Of a stretch of 34,490 nucleotides of DNA, positions 1 through 7,864 are shown one piece after another (position 1 is the first letter of the stretch; each line of letters begins with the position of its first letter). A model generated the notes under the pieces. The model saw only the letters and a list, made by a program, of their open reading frames with translations, ran no database searches and had not been told where the DNA came from. The position numbers and the translations under genes were made by a program. The DNA lies in contig NZ_JAHQVB010000016.1 in the NCBI RefSeq assembly GCF_019052655.1, positions 1-34,490 of the forward strand, given 5' to 3'. The stretch is from Holdemanella porci (lineage in GTDB: Bacteria > Bacillota_I > Bacilli_A > Erysipelotrichales > Erysipelotrichaceae).

Positions 1-384
1 TGCTTAAAAACCACAATCTAGCCCAGTCTATATCGGATGTATCCTGGTCAAAGTTCACCACACAGCTAGAATATAAAGCCCAGTGGTATGGAAAAGTAAT
101 CAAGAAAGTAGATACATTCTATGCGAGCAGCCAAATCTGTCATTGTTGCGGATATAAGAATGAAGGAACAAAAGATTTAAAAGTAAGAGAATGGACATGC
201 CCAAAATGCCATTCAAATCATGACAGAGATATAAATGCATCCATCAATATATTGATGCAAGGCATATTAGCAAATTAGCAAAAAATAAAAAGAACCGCAG
301 GAACTGCGGGGATAGCTTGGTAAGAAAGGTTTCGATAGAAACCTGTTCCCAAGAATCTCGTCACTTCAGGGATGAGAGGTTCAA
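1..384 (+). mobile_element. Right end of an IS200/IS605-family element
   Basis: The window opens inside an IS605-type element. It carries the last 91 codons of a TnpB/OrfB gene, then about 100 bases of hairpin-rich DNA ending in the motif TTCAA at 380-384. A GATGAGA-containing hairpin followed by GGTTCAA is typical of the right end of these elements. No TnpA (Y1 transposase) is visible, and the left end lies outside the window. The boundary at 384 is inferred from the motif; it is not proven by comparison with an empty site. The element inserted just upstream of a toxin-antitoxin operon. Confidence 0.75.
3..278 (+). CDS. tnpB: TnpB/OrfB RNA-guided nuclease, C-terminal part (5' truncated by window)
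   Basis: The reading frame is open from the window edge to a TAG stop and encodes the last 91 residues of an IS605 OrfB/TnpB protein. Visible are the zinc-ribbon cysteine pairs (CHCC and CPKC) and the segment HDRDINASINIL, which carries the RuvC-III aspartate. TnpB proteins are RNA-guided DNA nucleases that use an RNA transcribed from the element's right end and cut at the donor site, which helps the element persist. The visible catalytic part looks intact; RuvC-I and RuvC-II lie outside the window, so activity cannot be judged. Confidence 0.85.
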   Translation, partial: LKNHNLAQSISDVSWSKFTTQLEYKAQWYGKVIKKVDTFYASSQICHCCGYKNEGTKDLKVREWTCPKCHSNHDRDINASINILMQGILAN

Positions 385-404
385 TATAATGTATGATAAT
401 CGAT
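279..404 (+). ncRNA. Putative right-end (omega/re) RNA of TnpB with its guide segment
   Basis: Three hairpins follow the tnpB stop: CCGCAG/CTGCGG (295-300 with 304-309), AGGTTTC/GAAACCT (327-333 with 338-344, enclosed by CTTGG/CCAAG at 316-320 and 349-353) and TCTCGTC/GATGAGA (356-362 with 371-377). They end at TTCAA (380-384). In the known TnpB systems this scaffold sits at the 3' end of the tnpB transcript, and the first 16-20 bases beyond the element act as the guide. The guide here would begin at 385. The hairpins are seen directly; the RNA role and its exact ends are inferred. Confidence 0.55.
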
Positions 405-432
405 TGCGTATGTAAGTACATTGACTTATAAT
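404..432 (+). promoter_or_regulatory. Toxin-antitoxin promoter with operator palindrome
   Basis: TTGCGT (404-409) and TATAAT (427-432) are separated by 17 bases. The spacer contains the near-perfect palindrome ATGTA-AG-TACAT (410-421), placed where a bound antitoxin would block RNA polymerase. RelB/DinJ antitoxins commonly repress their own promoter this way. Confidence 0.7.
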
Positions 433-453
433 AAAGAAAAAGGAGCTTATTTT

Positions 454-759
454 ATGTCAAAAACATCAAATGTATACGCAAGAATTGAACCAGAAACAAA
501 AGAACAAGCAGAAGCAATTTTATCAAAATTAGGAATACCATCTTCTGTCGCAATTAACATGTTCTATAATCAAATTATATTAAATAATGGATTACCTTTT
601 GATGTGAAAATTCCATCAAATAAAATTTTAAATGAAGATGAACTTACAAAAGAGGAATTAGCTAAAGAGTTATTAGCTGCTCATGATGAAGTTTTAAAAG
701 GGAATACAATTCCTTTTGATCAGTTTTATGAATCATTGAAAACGGATTTAAAACTATGA
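454..759 (+). CDS. RelB/DinJ-type antitoxin
   Basis: A 101-residue acidic antitoxin. The N-terminal half (MSKTSNVYARIEPETKEQAE, then LSKLGIPSSVAINMFYNQII) has the ribbon-helix-helix pattern of the RelB/DinJ family, which makes a DNA-binding dimer. The acidic C-terminal half should wrap the toxin. The ATG at 454 is chosen because AAAGGAG (438-444) lies at normal distance; the open frame extends upstream to a TTG at 421, but that overlaps the -10 region. The stop codon overlaps the toxin start (ATGA), so the two are translationally coupled. The palindrome in the promoter fits autoregulation. Family assignment is by pattern. Confidence 0.85.
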   Translation: MSKTSNVYARIEPETKEQAEAILSKLGIPSSVAINMFYNQIILNNGLPFDVKIPSNKILNEDELTKEELAKELLAAHDEVLKGNTIPFDQFYESLKTDLKL

Positions 760-1100
760 ATTTTGAAGTAGAAATATCCTATAAGGCAAATTTGGATATT
801 CGACACATTTATGAGTATTATGTCATGAATAATTTTGATTTGAATTATGTGAAGCACTTAATTAACGGAATTGTTTCACTCATTAAATCTTTAGAATATT
901 TGCCAGAAAGATATCCAAAATTTGAATTATTAAAAAAAGAAACTAATGTTAGATATGCAATATACAAAAAATATAAAATAATCTATGAAATAATAGGTGA
1001 TAAAGTTTATATATTAAGAGTGATTCATCATTCGCAAAATATGACAACTAATTTTTTTCTTGCAGAAAATGAAATCCCTTATGTGGTAGAATCTGATTAA
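756..1100 (+). CDS. RelE/ParE-family toxin
   Basis: A 114-residue protein of the RelE/ParE superfamily (plasmid-stabilisation type). The frame opens with the usual beta strand (FEVEISYKANLDIRHIYEYY), followed by an alpha-helical hairpin and the core strands with basic residues (VRYAIYKKYKIIYEI, then VYILRVIHHSQN). RelE members cut mRNA in the ribosomal A site and ParE members poison gyrase. The late R-x-I-H-H-S-Q-N segment resembles RelE/YoeB-like proteins but does not settle which target applies. It overlaps the antitoxin by four bases and is followed by a terminator at 1110-1138. The pair forms a complete type II module next to an IS element. Confidence 0.85.
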   Translation: MNFEVEISYKANLDIRHIYEYYVMNNFDLNYVKHLINGIVSLIKSLEYLPERYPKFELLKKETNVRYAIYKKYKIIYEIIGDKVYILRVIHHSQNMTTNFFLAENEIPYVVESD

Positions 1101-1109
1101 GAAATAGTT

Positions 1110-1138
1110 GAACAGGCTAAAAAATAGTCTGTTCTTTT
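1110..1138 (+). terminator. Terminator of the toxin-antitoxin operon
   Basis: Stem GAACAGGCT (1110-1118) pairs with AGTCTGTTC (1126-1134) with one G-T wobble and a 7-base loop, followed by TTTT. Confidence 0.8.
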
Positions 1139-1220
1139 AAATGTCTAAAAGATTTGAGAATGAAATGATTTTGGTGTATGAGTATGTTAAAATGAAGCCC
1201 TAAAAAGGAGTGTTGAGCTT

Positions 1221-1484
1221 ATGAAAAAAACAACACCTCGTATTATGAATTTATTAATGCTTACAATAAGAAATATGTGAAGCATTAAGTGATATATTTG
1301 GAAGTGGTGTTACTCGTGTGGATGCCACGGGTGGTTATTCAAAAAGGTCTAAATCCATAGTTTATTTTGGGTCAATCGATATCAAGTTAATCGAATGAAA
1401 GAACAAGTTCATGAAATCGATTCGGGTGCTTATATAATCATGAGTGAAGTTGCAGATATCTTTTCAAATAACATCGATAAATAA
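1221..1484 (+). pseudogene. YitT-family membrane protein remnant (internal deletion plus frameshift)
   Basis: AAGGAG (1205-1210) precedes an ATG that opens MKKTTPRIMNLLMLTIRNM and then stops. This resembles the extreme N-terminus of YitT-family proteins. From 1273 another frame reads a DUF2179-like C-terminal domain (EALSDIFGSGVTRVDATGGY, then SKRSKSIVYF). After a further frameshift near 1362 it continues as VNRYQVNRMKEQVHEIDSG and ends ADIFSNNIDK. Intact YitT proteins are about 280 residues with several membrane helices; essentially all of the membrane region is missing here. The gene is therefore a dead remnant with a deletion near 1273 and at least one single-base shift. Assignment rests on the recognisable DUF2179 pattern. 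Confidence 0.75.
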
Positions 1485-1512
1485 AAAATGTGGAGGATTA
1501 AATTTCCTCCAC
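1481..1512 (-). terminator. nadE terminator, built from the last codons of the gene
   Basis: GTGGAGGA (1490-1497) pairs with TCCTCCAC (1505-1512). On the minus strand the stem is followed by ATTTTTTAT. The nadE stop codon lies in the loop, and the stem encodes its final Val-Glu-Glu. The hairpin could also work weakly on the plus strand for the YitT remnant. Confidence 0.8.
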
Positions 1513-3402
1513 TTGTTTTGTCCATAGATTTCTTGATGCGTCGCTTGGCATTCTCCAGTCACCTCTAGGTGAAAAACAAATAGATCCAACCTTAACACCA
1601 TCTGGCATACAGTTTCTTTTAAATTGTTGGGTAAAGAAACGATTATAGAATGTTGTGATGGCCTTTTTAATTGTTTCCTTTTCTACATCTTTAAATGCAA
1701 CACAAGCTAAATCATAGATTTTCTTAGGCTCATCGTGATGTCTTAACATTTGATATAAGAAGAAATCATGAAGATCATAAGAACCTAATACTTCTTCTGT
1801 TTTTTGAGCAATTTTACCATTTTTATCTGGTGGTAAAAGCTCTGGAGATACTGGTGTATCACAAATATCCATCAATACATCATGTAATATTTCATCTTTT
1901 AAGGCAACACTTTCAACAATATAACGAACAAGTGTCTTAGGCACACTGGCGTTTACCGCATACATACTCATGTGATCTCCATTATATGTACACCATCCTA
2001 AGGCAAGTTCACTTAAGTCTCCAGTACCAACAACAATCGCATTATAGGCATTGCTTAAATCCATCAGAATTTGTGTTCTTTCACGAGCTTGTGAGTTTTC
2101 ATATGTAATATTATGAACTTCTGGATTATGGTGAATATCTTTAAAATGTTGATTTACACCATCCACAATAGAAATTTCTTCACTAGATACATGAAGCAGG
2201 TCCATTAAAATTTGCGCATTAGATTTAGTACGTTTTGTCGTTCCAAAACCAGGCATTGTGATTGCATGAATTCCTTTTGAATCATAATTGTTGATTTTAA
2301 AGGCTTCATGACATACAAGCAAAGCTAAAGTAGAATCAAGTCCACCACTAATTCCAATCACAACGTCTTTACAGTGAATCTTAGAAAGACGTGTTGCCAA
2401 GCCTTGTGCTTGAATGTGTAATATTTCTAAACAGCGAACAATTCTTTCATCTTGATTGTTTGGGACAAAAGGATAGGCATCGATATAGCGATCAAATTCA
2501 ATTTCTTCGATTGGTTTTGATGTGAATTCCACGGTTGTATAGTTTACATGGAATAAATCCTGCATACTAGTTTTATAGTGTAAGCGATCATGATTTAAAT
2601 GGTCTAAATCGATTTGTCCATAAATGATTTTGTCTGTTTTAGTTTCACTTAATATAGCCCCGTTTTCACAAATTAAATTGTGTCCCGAGAAAACCAAGTC
2701 ACTCGAACTTTCTGCAGGTCCTGCACTGGCATATACGTAACCCGCATAACATTTAGCACTTTGATCTTTGACTAGATTTCTTCTGTAATTTGCTTTTGAG
2801 ATGATTTCATTGGAGGCACTTAGATTACATAATACATTCGCTCCAGCTAATGCATGTGTTGAACTTACTGGAATTGTCACCCATAGATCTTCACAGATTT
2901 CAATACCTAAACAAGCCGATGTTGTTGTATCTTTAAATACGATATGATTTGAAACGGGAACCTTTTTATCTTTGTATGTAAAAGTTGTGTTTTCTTTCAA
3001 TTCACTAGCACTCGAGAACCACCTTGTTTCATAGAATTCATTGTAGCTTGGAATATATGTTTTTACTTGAATACCTAGAATATCATGGTTGAAACAAATA
3101 GCGGCACAGTTATAAAGCTTGTTTTCGATTTCTAAAGGTAAGCCTAAAACTGTAACTAGGTTTTCTGGTAGTTCTTCTACAATTTCAAATAGAACTTGTT
3201 TTGCTCTATTTAATAATGTATGTTCATAGAATAAATCCTGACATGTATATCCTGTAACACATAGTTCTGGAAATACTACAAGTTGTGTATCTGAATCCAA
3301 TTCTTGGATACATTTTAAAATTTCTTCTTTATTTGCCTGTGGATCTCCAATTGAAACATTTAAAGTACAGGCAGCCGTTTTATAATATGAATAACGATGC
3401 AT
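1498..3402 (-). CDS. nadE: Glutamine-dependent NAD+ synthetase
   Basis: A 634-residue two-domain enzyme that makes NAD+ from deamido-NAD+, ATP and glutamine in the cytosol. The N-terminal nitrilase-like glutaminase domain shows the catalytic triad context: Glu in VVFPELCVTGY (about residue 46), Lys in KTYIPSYNEFYE (about 114) and Cys in LGIEICEDLW (about 170). The C-terminal synthetase domain carries the ATP-binding PP-loop SGGLDSTLAL (about 352). Length matches the long NadE form. Two ATGs are available; the one at 3402 is preferred because GAGGT abuts the earlier ATG at 3408 but stands six bases from this one. It is a single-gene unit with its own terminator, downstream of the hydrogenase on the same strand but separated by that gene's terminator. 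Confidence 0.95.
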   Translation of the reverse strand: MHRYSYYKTAACTLNVSIGDPQANKEEILKCIQELDSDTQLVVFPELCVTGYTCQDLFYEHTLLNRAKQVLFEIVEELPENLVTVLGLPLEIENKLYNCAAICFNHDILGIQVKTYIPSYNEFYETRWFSSASELKENTTFTYKDKKVPVSNHIVFKDTTTSACLGIEICEDLWVTIPVSSTHALAGANVLCNLSASNEIISKANYRRNLVKDQSAKCYAGYVYASAGPAESSSDLVFSGHNLICENGAILSETKTDKIIYGQIDLDHLNHDRLHYKTSMQDLFHVNYTTVEFTSKPIEEIEFDRYIDAYPFVPNNQDERIVRCLEILHIQAQGLATRLSKIHCKDVVIGISGGLDSTLALLVCHEAFKINNYDSKGIHAITMPGFGTTKRTKSNAQILMDLLHVSSEEISIVDGVNQHFKDIHHNPEVHNITYENSQARERTQILMDLSNAYNAIVVGTGDLSELALGWCTYNGDHMSMYAVNASVPKTLVRYIVESVALKDEILHDVLMDICDTPVSPELLPPDKNGKIAQKTEEVLGSYDLHDFFLYQMLRHHDEPKKIYDLACVAFKDVEKETIKKAITTFYNRFFTQQFKRNCMPDGVKVGSICFSPRGDWRMPSDASRNLWTKQVEEI

Positions 3403-3434
3403 GTTCATACCTCATTTCCAAACATGATTATATC

Positions 3435-3465
3435 AAAAAAAGACGTCCATTTTAAGGACGTCTTT
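3435..3465 (-). terminator. Hydrogenase gene terminator
   Basis: AAAGACGTCC (3439-3448) pairs with GGACGTCTTT (3456-3465), a 10-bp perfect stem with a 7-base loop. Read on the minus strand it ends in seven U residues. Confidence 0.9.
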
Positions 3466-3467
3466 GA

Positions 3468-4985
3468 TTAATGTTCACTTAGTTCGTGAAGACGATCTCC
3501 ATATGCAGATTCATCTGCATCTTTCTTATCGCTTTCAGTAGCATATTTTTTAACTAATGCACTTGATTTATTGATTGGTTGTAAAGTACCAGCACCGGCA
3601 ACACATCCACCAGGACAAGCCATACCTTCAAGTAGGTATCCGTTTAGTCTTCCAGCTTTAGCCATCATCAACATTGTCTTACAGTTCTTTAATCCTTCTG
3701 CAGCCTGAACTTTTACTTCTGTTCCAGGATGTTCTTTTTGAATCAAGTCTTTAACGGCTTTGGCAACACCACCACTGACAGCAAATCCACGACCAGCATT
3801 TGTTCCTTCTGTTAATGGATCAGAAGTAGTAATTTGGTCTAATGCAATACCTTTCGCATTGAACATACCCATAACTTCTTCAAAAGTTAATACGAAGTCA
3901 ATATCACTACGGATTGATTTACGGCTTGCTTCCAATTTCTTAGCAGCACAAGGACCGATGAATACAACTTTGGCGTTTGGCTTTTCTTTTTTGATTAAAC
4001 GACCCGTTAATACCATTGGAGTTAATGCCATTGAAATGTATGGTGCAAAGTCAGGGAAGTTTTTCTTCGCCATAACGGACCATGCAGGACAGCAACTTGT
4101 AGCCATAAATGGTTGTTTTTCAGGAACTTTATCTAAGAAGTCTTCAGCTTCTTCAATTGTACATAAGTCAGCACCAATCGCAACTTCCACAACATCCGCA
4201 AAACCTACAGCTTTTAATGCTGCTTTTACTTTGTCTGGCGTTACGGCTGGACCAAATTGACCAACGAAAGCAGGGGCAACAGCTGCAATGACGTCATAGC
4301 CTTCTTTCATGGCATAGATTGTTTGGAAAATTTGTCCTTTATCTACAATAGCTCCAAATGGACAGTTAACTAGACACATTCCGCAGCTAACGCATTTATC
4401 GTAATCGATTTCTGCTTTTCCATCTGCATCGGATTTGATTGCGTCCATTCCACAGCTTGCAGCACATGGACGTTCTAATTTAGTGATTGCGTGATAAGGA
4501 CATGCATCCATACAACGTCCACACTTAATACATTTTTCTTGATCAATACAGCTTTTACCATTTACGATATGAATCGCATCTTTTGGACAAACTTCTGTAC
4601 ATTGGTGTGATAAACATCCTTGACAAGCGTTTGTTACAAATACTTTCTTTTCTGGACACGCATTACATGCGAACTTGATAATATTGATAAGGGGATCATC
4701 ATAATATTTTTTCGCAATTGTACTTTCTTCAATTCCATCTGAAATGTTTGTATATTCAGTAATATCACGAACAGGCAAGCCCATACCCAAACGCAATCTT
4801 TCCCCGATAATTGCACGTTCTAGAAAAATACTATCACGATATTTTGCTTTTGTACCAGGTAAGATTTCATATGGGATTTCTTCCATACGCTTAGAATAAT
4901 CTGTATTGTCATCGTACGCCATTGAAGCGATGGCAGTAAAGACCTGACGACGAAGGTCAGTTACTGAGTTATAAATTCCTCTCAT
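3468..4985 (-). CDS. Monomeric FeFe hydrogenase with extra iron-sulfur clusters
   Basis: A 505-residue iron-only hydrogenase that interconverts protons and H2 using a ferredoxin-type electron chain. Residues 107-210 are rich in cysteine: CNAC, CQGCLSHQCTEVCP, CIKCGRCMDACP, CAASC and CVSCGMCLVNCP, consistent with several [4Fe-4S] clusters. The H-cluster motifs are TSCCPAW (about 296-302), GPCAAKK (344-350) and EGMACPGGCVAGAG (453-466). The second and third motifs differ from the classic MPCxxKK and GCxxGGG of CpI-type enzymes and resemble the group B (CpIII-like) class; this class call is from memory of the motifs. AGGAGGA precedes the ATG. No maturation genes (hydE, hydF, hydG) lie in the window. 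It is transcribed alone, with a TATAAT box upstream. Confidence 0.93.
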   Translation of the reverse strand: MRGIYNSVTDLRRQVFTAIASMAYDDNTDYSKRMEEIPYEILPGTKAKYRDSIFLERAIIGERLRLGMGLPVRDITEYTNISDGIEESTIAKKYYDDPLINIIKFACNACPEKKVFVTNACQGCLSHQCTEVCPKDAIHIVNGKSCIDQEKCIKCGRCMDACPYHAITKLERPCAASCGMDAIKSDADGKAEIDYDKCVSCGMCLVNCPFGAIVDKGQIFQTIYAMKEGYDVIAAVAPAFVGQFGPAVTPDKVKAALKAVGFADVVEVAIGADLCTIEEAEDFLDKVPEKQPFMATSCCPAWSVMAKKNFPDFAPYISMALTPMVLTGRLIKKEKPNAKVVFIGPCAAKKLEASRKSIRSDIDFVLTFEEVMGMFNAKGIALDQITTSDPLTEGTNAGRGFAVSGGVAKAVKDLIQKEHPGTEVKVQAAEGLKNCKTMLMMAKAGRLNGYLLEGMACPGGCVAGAGTLQPINKSSALVKKYATESDKKDADESAYGDRLHELSEH

Positions 4986-5025
4986 ATTTCCTCCTAATTC
5001 AATTCCTCATATATACTCATATAAT

Positions 5026-5031
5026 ATTATA
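5026..5031 (-). promoter_or_regulatory. -10 box of the hydrogenase promoter
   Basis: TATAAT on the minus strand, about 40 bases before the hydrogenase ATG. The best -35 candidate at 17 bases (TTTCAC) is weak, so only the -10 is firm. Confidence 0.5.
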
Positions 5032-5122
5032 TAGTAAAAACTACATTTGTGAAAGTTTTAATTAGTATAAAATGTTATTATTTTTTTCTAATAGTGATAT
5101 AATACCGTGCGGGGTGAATTGT

Positions 5123-5764
5123 TTGGTAAAAATTGTATGGGATTGGAATGGAACTTTATTGAATGATGTTGACTTATGTTTTTCTTGTATCAACCGTCTT
5201 TTAGTCAGTCATGATTTGAAACCTTTGGATACTCTAAGTCAATATCGTGAAGTATTTACTTTTCCAATAGAAGATTATTATAAAAGGGTAGGCTTTGATT
5301 TTGACAAAATACCTTTTTCCATGTTGGCTCACGAATATATGGAGGATTATCAAGAAAAAAGCTATGCTTGTAACTTACATTCAGATGTATTGGATGTTGT
5401 GAATAAGGCAAAGAATCTTGGCTTTTCGCAAACCGTGCTTTCTGCAAGTAAAATGGATTATCTTCTTAAACAAATGGAAACCTTGCATGTAGATGATTTA
5501 TTCGATTCGATATACGGAATCAATGACATCTATGCAAAAAGTAAAGTGGAATTAGCTCATGCGTTTAAACAAACATGCAGCCAAGATGATGAAATTTATT
5601 TTGTAGGAGATAGCGTTCATGATTATGAAGTTGCAAAAAGTATTGGTGCTAAATGTATCTTGGTGACTACTGGGCATCAAAATCGAGCAACTTTAGAAAG
5701 TGTAAATGTACCAGTTATGGACAGTTTAATGGAAAGTTTGGATTTAATTTATGAAAGAGATTAG
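5123..5764 (+). CDS. HAD-superfamily phosphatase (DWNGT type)
   Basis: A 213-residue HAD hydrolase with a helical cap of the phosphoglycolate-phosphatase type. Motif I is VWDWNGTLLND at residues 5-15, motif II lies around TVLSASK, and motif III/IV is VGDSVHDYEVAKSIGAKCI. The nucleophile Asp7 is present, but the usual second Asp of DxD is Asn9, so turnover may be unusual. A TTG start is chosen: GGGGTGA (5111-5117) stands at good distance, and the next residues (VKIVWDWNG) match the family N-terminus. The upstream ATG at 5072 has no ribosome binding site and adds an unrelated 17-residue extension. It overlaps the following pseudouridine synthase gene by 14 bases. The substrate is unknown. Confidence 0.85.
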   Translation: MVKIVWDWNGTLLNDVDLCFSCINRLLVSHDLKPLDTLSQYREVFTFPIEDYYKRVGFDFDKIPFSMLAHEYMEDYQEKSYACNLHSDVLDVVNKAKNLGFSQTVLSASKMDYLLKQMETLHVDDLFDSIYGINDIYAKSKVELAHAFKQTCSQDDEIYFVGDSVHDYEVAKSIGAKCILVTTGHQNRATLESVNVPVMDSLMESLDLIYERD

Positions 5765-6638
5765 AATCAATTCAAATGATGCAAATCAAAGACTGGATAA
5801 GTTTTTGATGAAGACTTTTCCAAAATTGAGCAAATCAATGATGTATAAGGCGATTCGAAATAAGAAAATAAAAGTGAATCGTAAACGTTGTACTTTTGAT
5901 CAGAAAATTCAGGAGAATGATAGTATTTTATTGTTTTTACCTCCGGATGTTTTAGAAGAGAAACAAGTAGATACGCAATATATATCATCACAGTTGGATG
6001 TTATTTATGAAGATGAAAATATCTTGATTGCGAATAAACCATATGGCTTATTGTCACAGAGTGATCAAAGCAAAACTCAAGATTGTTTGGTAAATCGTGT
6101 ACAAGCATACTTAATGGAAAAAAACGAGTATGATCCAAATAAGGAACATTCTTTTGCTCCAAGTATTTGTCATAGACTGGATCGAAATACGACAGGTCTA
6201 GTGATTGCTGCAAAGAATGCGAATGCTTTAAGAAAAGTAAACGAAGCAATCGCAAATCGTAAAATCCAGAAGATGTATCGGGCATATGTTACTGGTACTT
6301 TTAAAGAAAAAGATTTTAGTATGTGCTATTACATTCGCAAAGAAAATACTGTTGCGAAAGTAAGTGATAAAAAATTAGAGGGCTATCAAAAAGCATTGAT
6401 GGATGTGCATGTTGAAAGAAATGATGGCGAGAATTCAATATGTGCAATTACACTTCATACAGGAAGATTTCATCAGATTCGTGCCCTGATGGGGCATATA
6501 AAGCATCCTTTGTTGGGTGACGTCAAATATGGATATCATGGAAAGAAAAGGCCGATAAAATTGATGGCATATCGGTTGGAGTTTCATGATGTAGATTTGC
6601 CACTTCAACAAACGGTGTTTGAACTTCCAAGAGCATAG
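5751..6638 (+). CDS. RluA/RluD-family pseudouridine synthase with S4 domain
   Basis: A 295-residue enzyme converting specific uridines in rRNA (or tRNA) to pseudouridine. An S4 RNA-binding domain occupies about residues 12-60 (RLDKFLMKTFPKLSKSMMYK). The catalytic domain carries HRLDRNTTGLV with the catalytic Asp at about 144, and the later conserved HTGRFHQIRALMGHIKHPLLGD. This resembles the RluC/RluD group rather than RsuA. The target base cannot be told from sequence. It starts inside the end of the HAD gene, so the two are co-translated, and the antiporter follows 14 bases downstream, suggesting one operon ending at the terminator at 7865-7901. Confidence 0.92.
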   Translation: MKEIRINSNDANQRLDKFLMKTFPKLSKSMMYKAIRNKKIKVNRKRCTFDQKIQENDSILLFLPPDVLEEKQVDTQYISSQLDVIYEDENILIANKPYGLLSQSDQSKTQDCLVNRVQAYLMEKNEYDPNKEHSFAPSICHRLDRNTTGLVIAAKNANALRKVNEAIANRKIQKMYRAYVTGTFKEKDFSMCYYIRKENTVAKVSDKKLEGYQKALMDVHVERNDGENSICAITLHTGRFHQIRALMGHIKHPLLGDVKYGYHGKKRPIKLMAYRLEFHDVDLPLQQTVFELPRA

Positions 6639-6652
6639 TAGGAGGTATGAAT

Positions 6653-7849
6653 ATGCAAGAATATCGATATCTATTAGATATTGCCTTAATTTTATTAATG
6701 ACAAAAGCCTTTGGACTTTTTTCTCGTCGTTTACGTATGCCATCTGTAGTAGGTGCATTGATCGCAGGTATTGTTTTAGGGCCTGCGGTGTTAAATATAG
6801 TTGGGCCAAGTAAATTGATTGAATCTTTATCAGAAATTGGTGTTATTGTCTTAATGTTTGCGGCTGGTCTAGAAACAAGTATTACAGATTTAAAAAAGGC
6901 TGGGTTAAAAGCTTTTATCATCGCAACACTGGGTGTATTAGTTCCATTAGCTGTTGGATATGTAGTTGGTGGATTCTATAATGTTGGGCCAGACGCTTGG
7001 TTACACAACCTATTCTTAGGTGTTATTTTAACAGCTACAAGTGTTGGTATTACGGTAGAAACATTGAAAGAAATGGGTTGTATGTCTACAGAAAGTGGAA
7101 ATGCGATTTTAGCTGCAGCTGTAATTGATGATGTTTTAGGTATTGTTTGTTTGACATTAGTAACAGGAATGGCTGACAGTTCAGTGAACATCGGCGCTGT
7201 CATGTTTAAAATTTTACTATTCTTTGTGTTTGCCGTTGTTGTTGGGGTGATTTTACACAAAGTATTTTCATGGTGGTTTGAACATGATTCATGCGGTGGA
7301 CTACAAAGATATTCAATTGTATCATTTGCGTTCGCATTGATCATGGCATTCTGTTCAGAAGCATTCTTTGGTGTAGCGGATATCACAGGAAGTTTTGTGG
7401 CAGGTTTGATTCTTTCGGGTACACGACAATGTGATTATGTCACTAAACGTATTTCAACATTATCTTATATGTTGATTACACCTGTATTCTTTGCGAGTAT
7501 TGGATTAAAGCTTTCACCAATTACATGGAGTGCTGAACTTATCGAATTAGTAATTGTTTTATGTATCATATCTGTTTTGACAAAAATTATTGGATGTGGT
7601 TTGGGTGCTATTGTATGTAAATATACACCTACACAAGCTATCCGAATTGGATGCGGTATGATTAGTCGTGGAGAAGTTGCCTTGATTGTCGCAAATAAAG
7701 GTATGGCATTAGGAATCTTACCAGAAGTCTTTGTGACTCCAGTATTATTGTGTGTCGTATTCACAACGGTTATTACACCAATCTTATTGAAAATTGTATA
7801 CAAAAAGAAACCTAACGATGCAGATTTTGTACAAACTGCAAATTGTTAA
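6653..7849 (+). CDS. CPA2-family Na+(K+)/H+ antiporter
   Basis: A 398-residue polytopic membrane protein of the KefB/NapA-type monovalent cation:proton antiporter family, with about 12-13 hydrophobic helices. Diagnostic are LGPAVLNIVGP near the N-terminus, the unwound-helix segment LTATSVGITVETLKEMG, and the paired aspartates of AAAVIDDVLGIV (about residues 159-160), which carry ion and proton. It lacks the C-terminal TrkA-N/RCK domain of Kef channels, so it resembles the simple GerN/NapA form. The ATG at 6653 is preferred because AGGAGGT directly abuts the earlier ATG at 6647. It probably serves pH or sodium homeostasis. A strong terminator follows. Confidence 0.92.
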   Translation: MQEYRYLLDIALILLMTKAFGLFSRRLRMPSVVGALIAGIVLGPAVLNIVGPSKLIESLSEIGVIVLMFAAGLETSITDLKKAGLKAFIIATLGVLVPLAVGYVVGGFYNVGPDAWLHNLFLGVILTATSVGITVETLKEMGCMSTESGNAILAAAVIDDVLGIVCLTLVTGMADSSVNIGAVMFKILLFFVFAVVVGVILHKVFSWWFEHDSCGGLQRYSIVSFAFALIMAFCSEAFFGVADITGSFVAGLILSGTRQCDYVTKRISTLSYMLITPVFFASIGLKLSPITWSAELIELVIVLCIISVLTKIIGCGLGAIVCKYTPTQAIRIGCGMISRGEVALIVANKGMALGILPEVFVTPVLLCVVFTTVITPILLKIVYKKKPNDADFVQTANC

Positions 7850-7864
7850 TAATATTTTCACATT

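Noticed and set aside
3760..4260. 166-codon open frame antisense to the hydrogenase gene
   Set aside because: It lies opposite the conserved H-cluster coding region, has no ribosome binding site and its residues follow the codon bias of the other strand.
5072..5122. Upstream ATG for the HAD gene adding 17 residues
   Set aside because: No ribosome binding site, and the extension does not fit the family; the TTG at 5123 has both.
6435..6921. Two antisense frames (124 and 132 codons) over the pseudouridine synthase/antiporter junction
   Set aside because: Both are mirror images of well-supported genes and show no family pattern.
6976..7386. 136-codon antisense frame in the antiporter gene
   Set aside because: Shadow of conserved membrane helices; no start signal.
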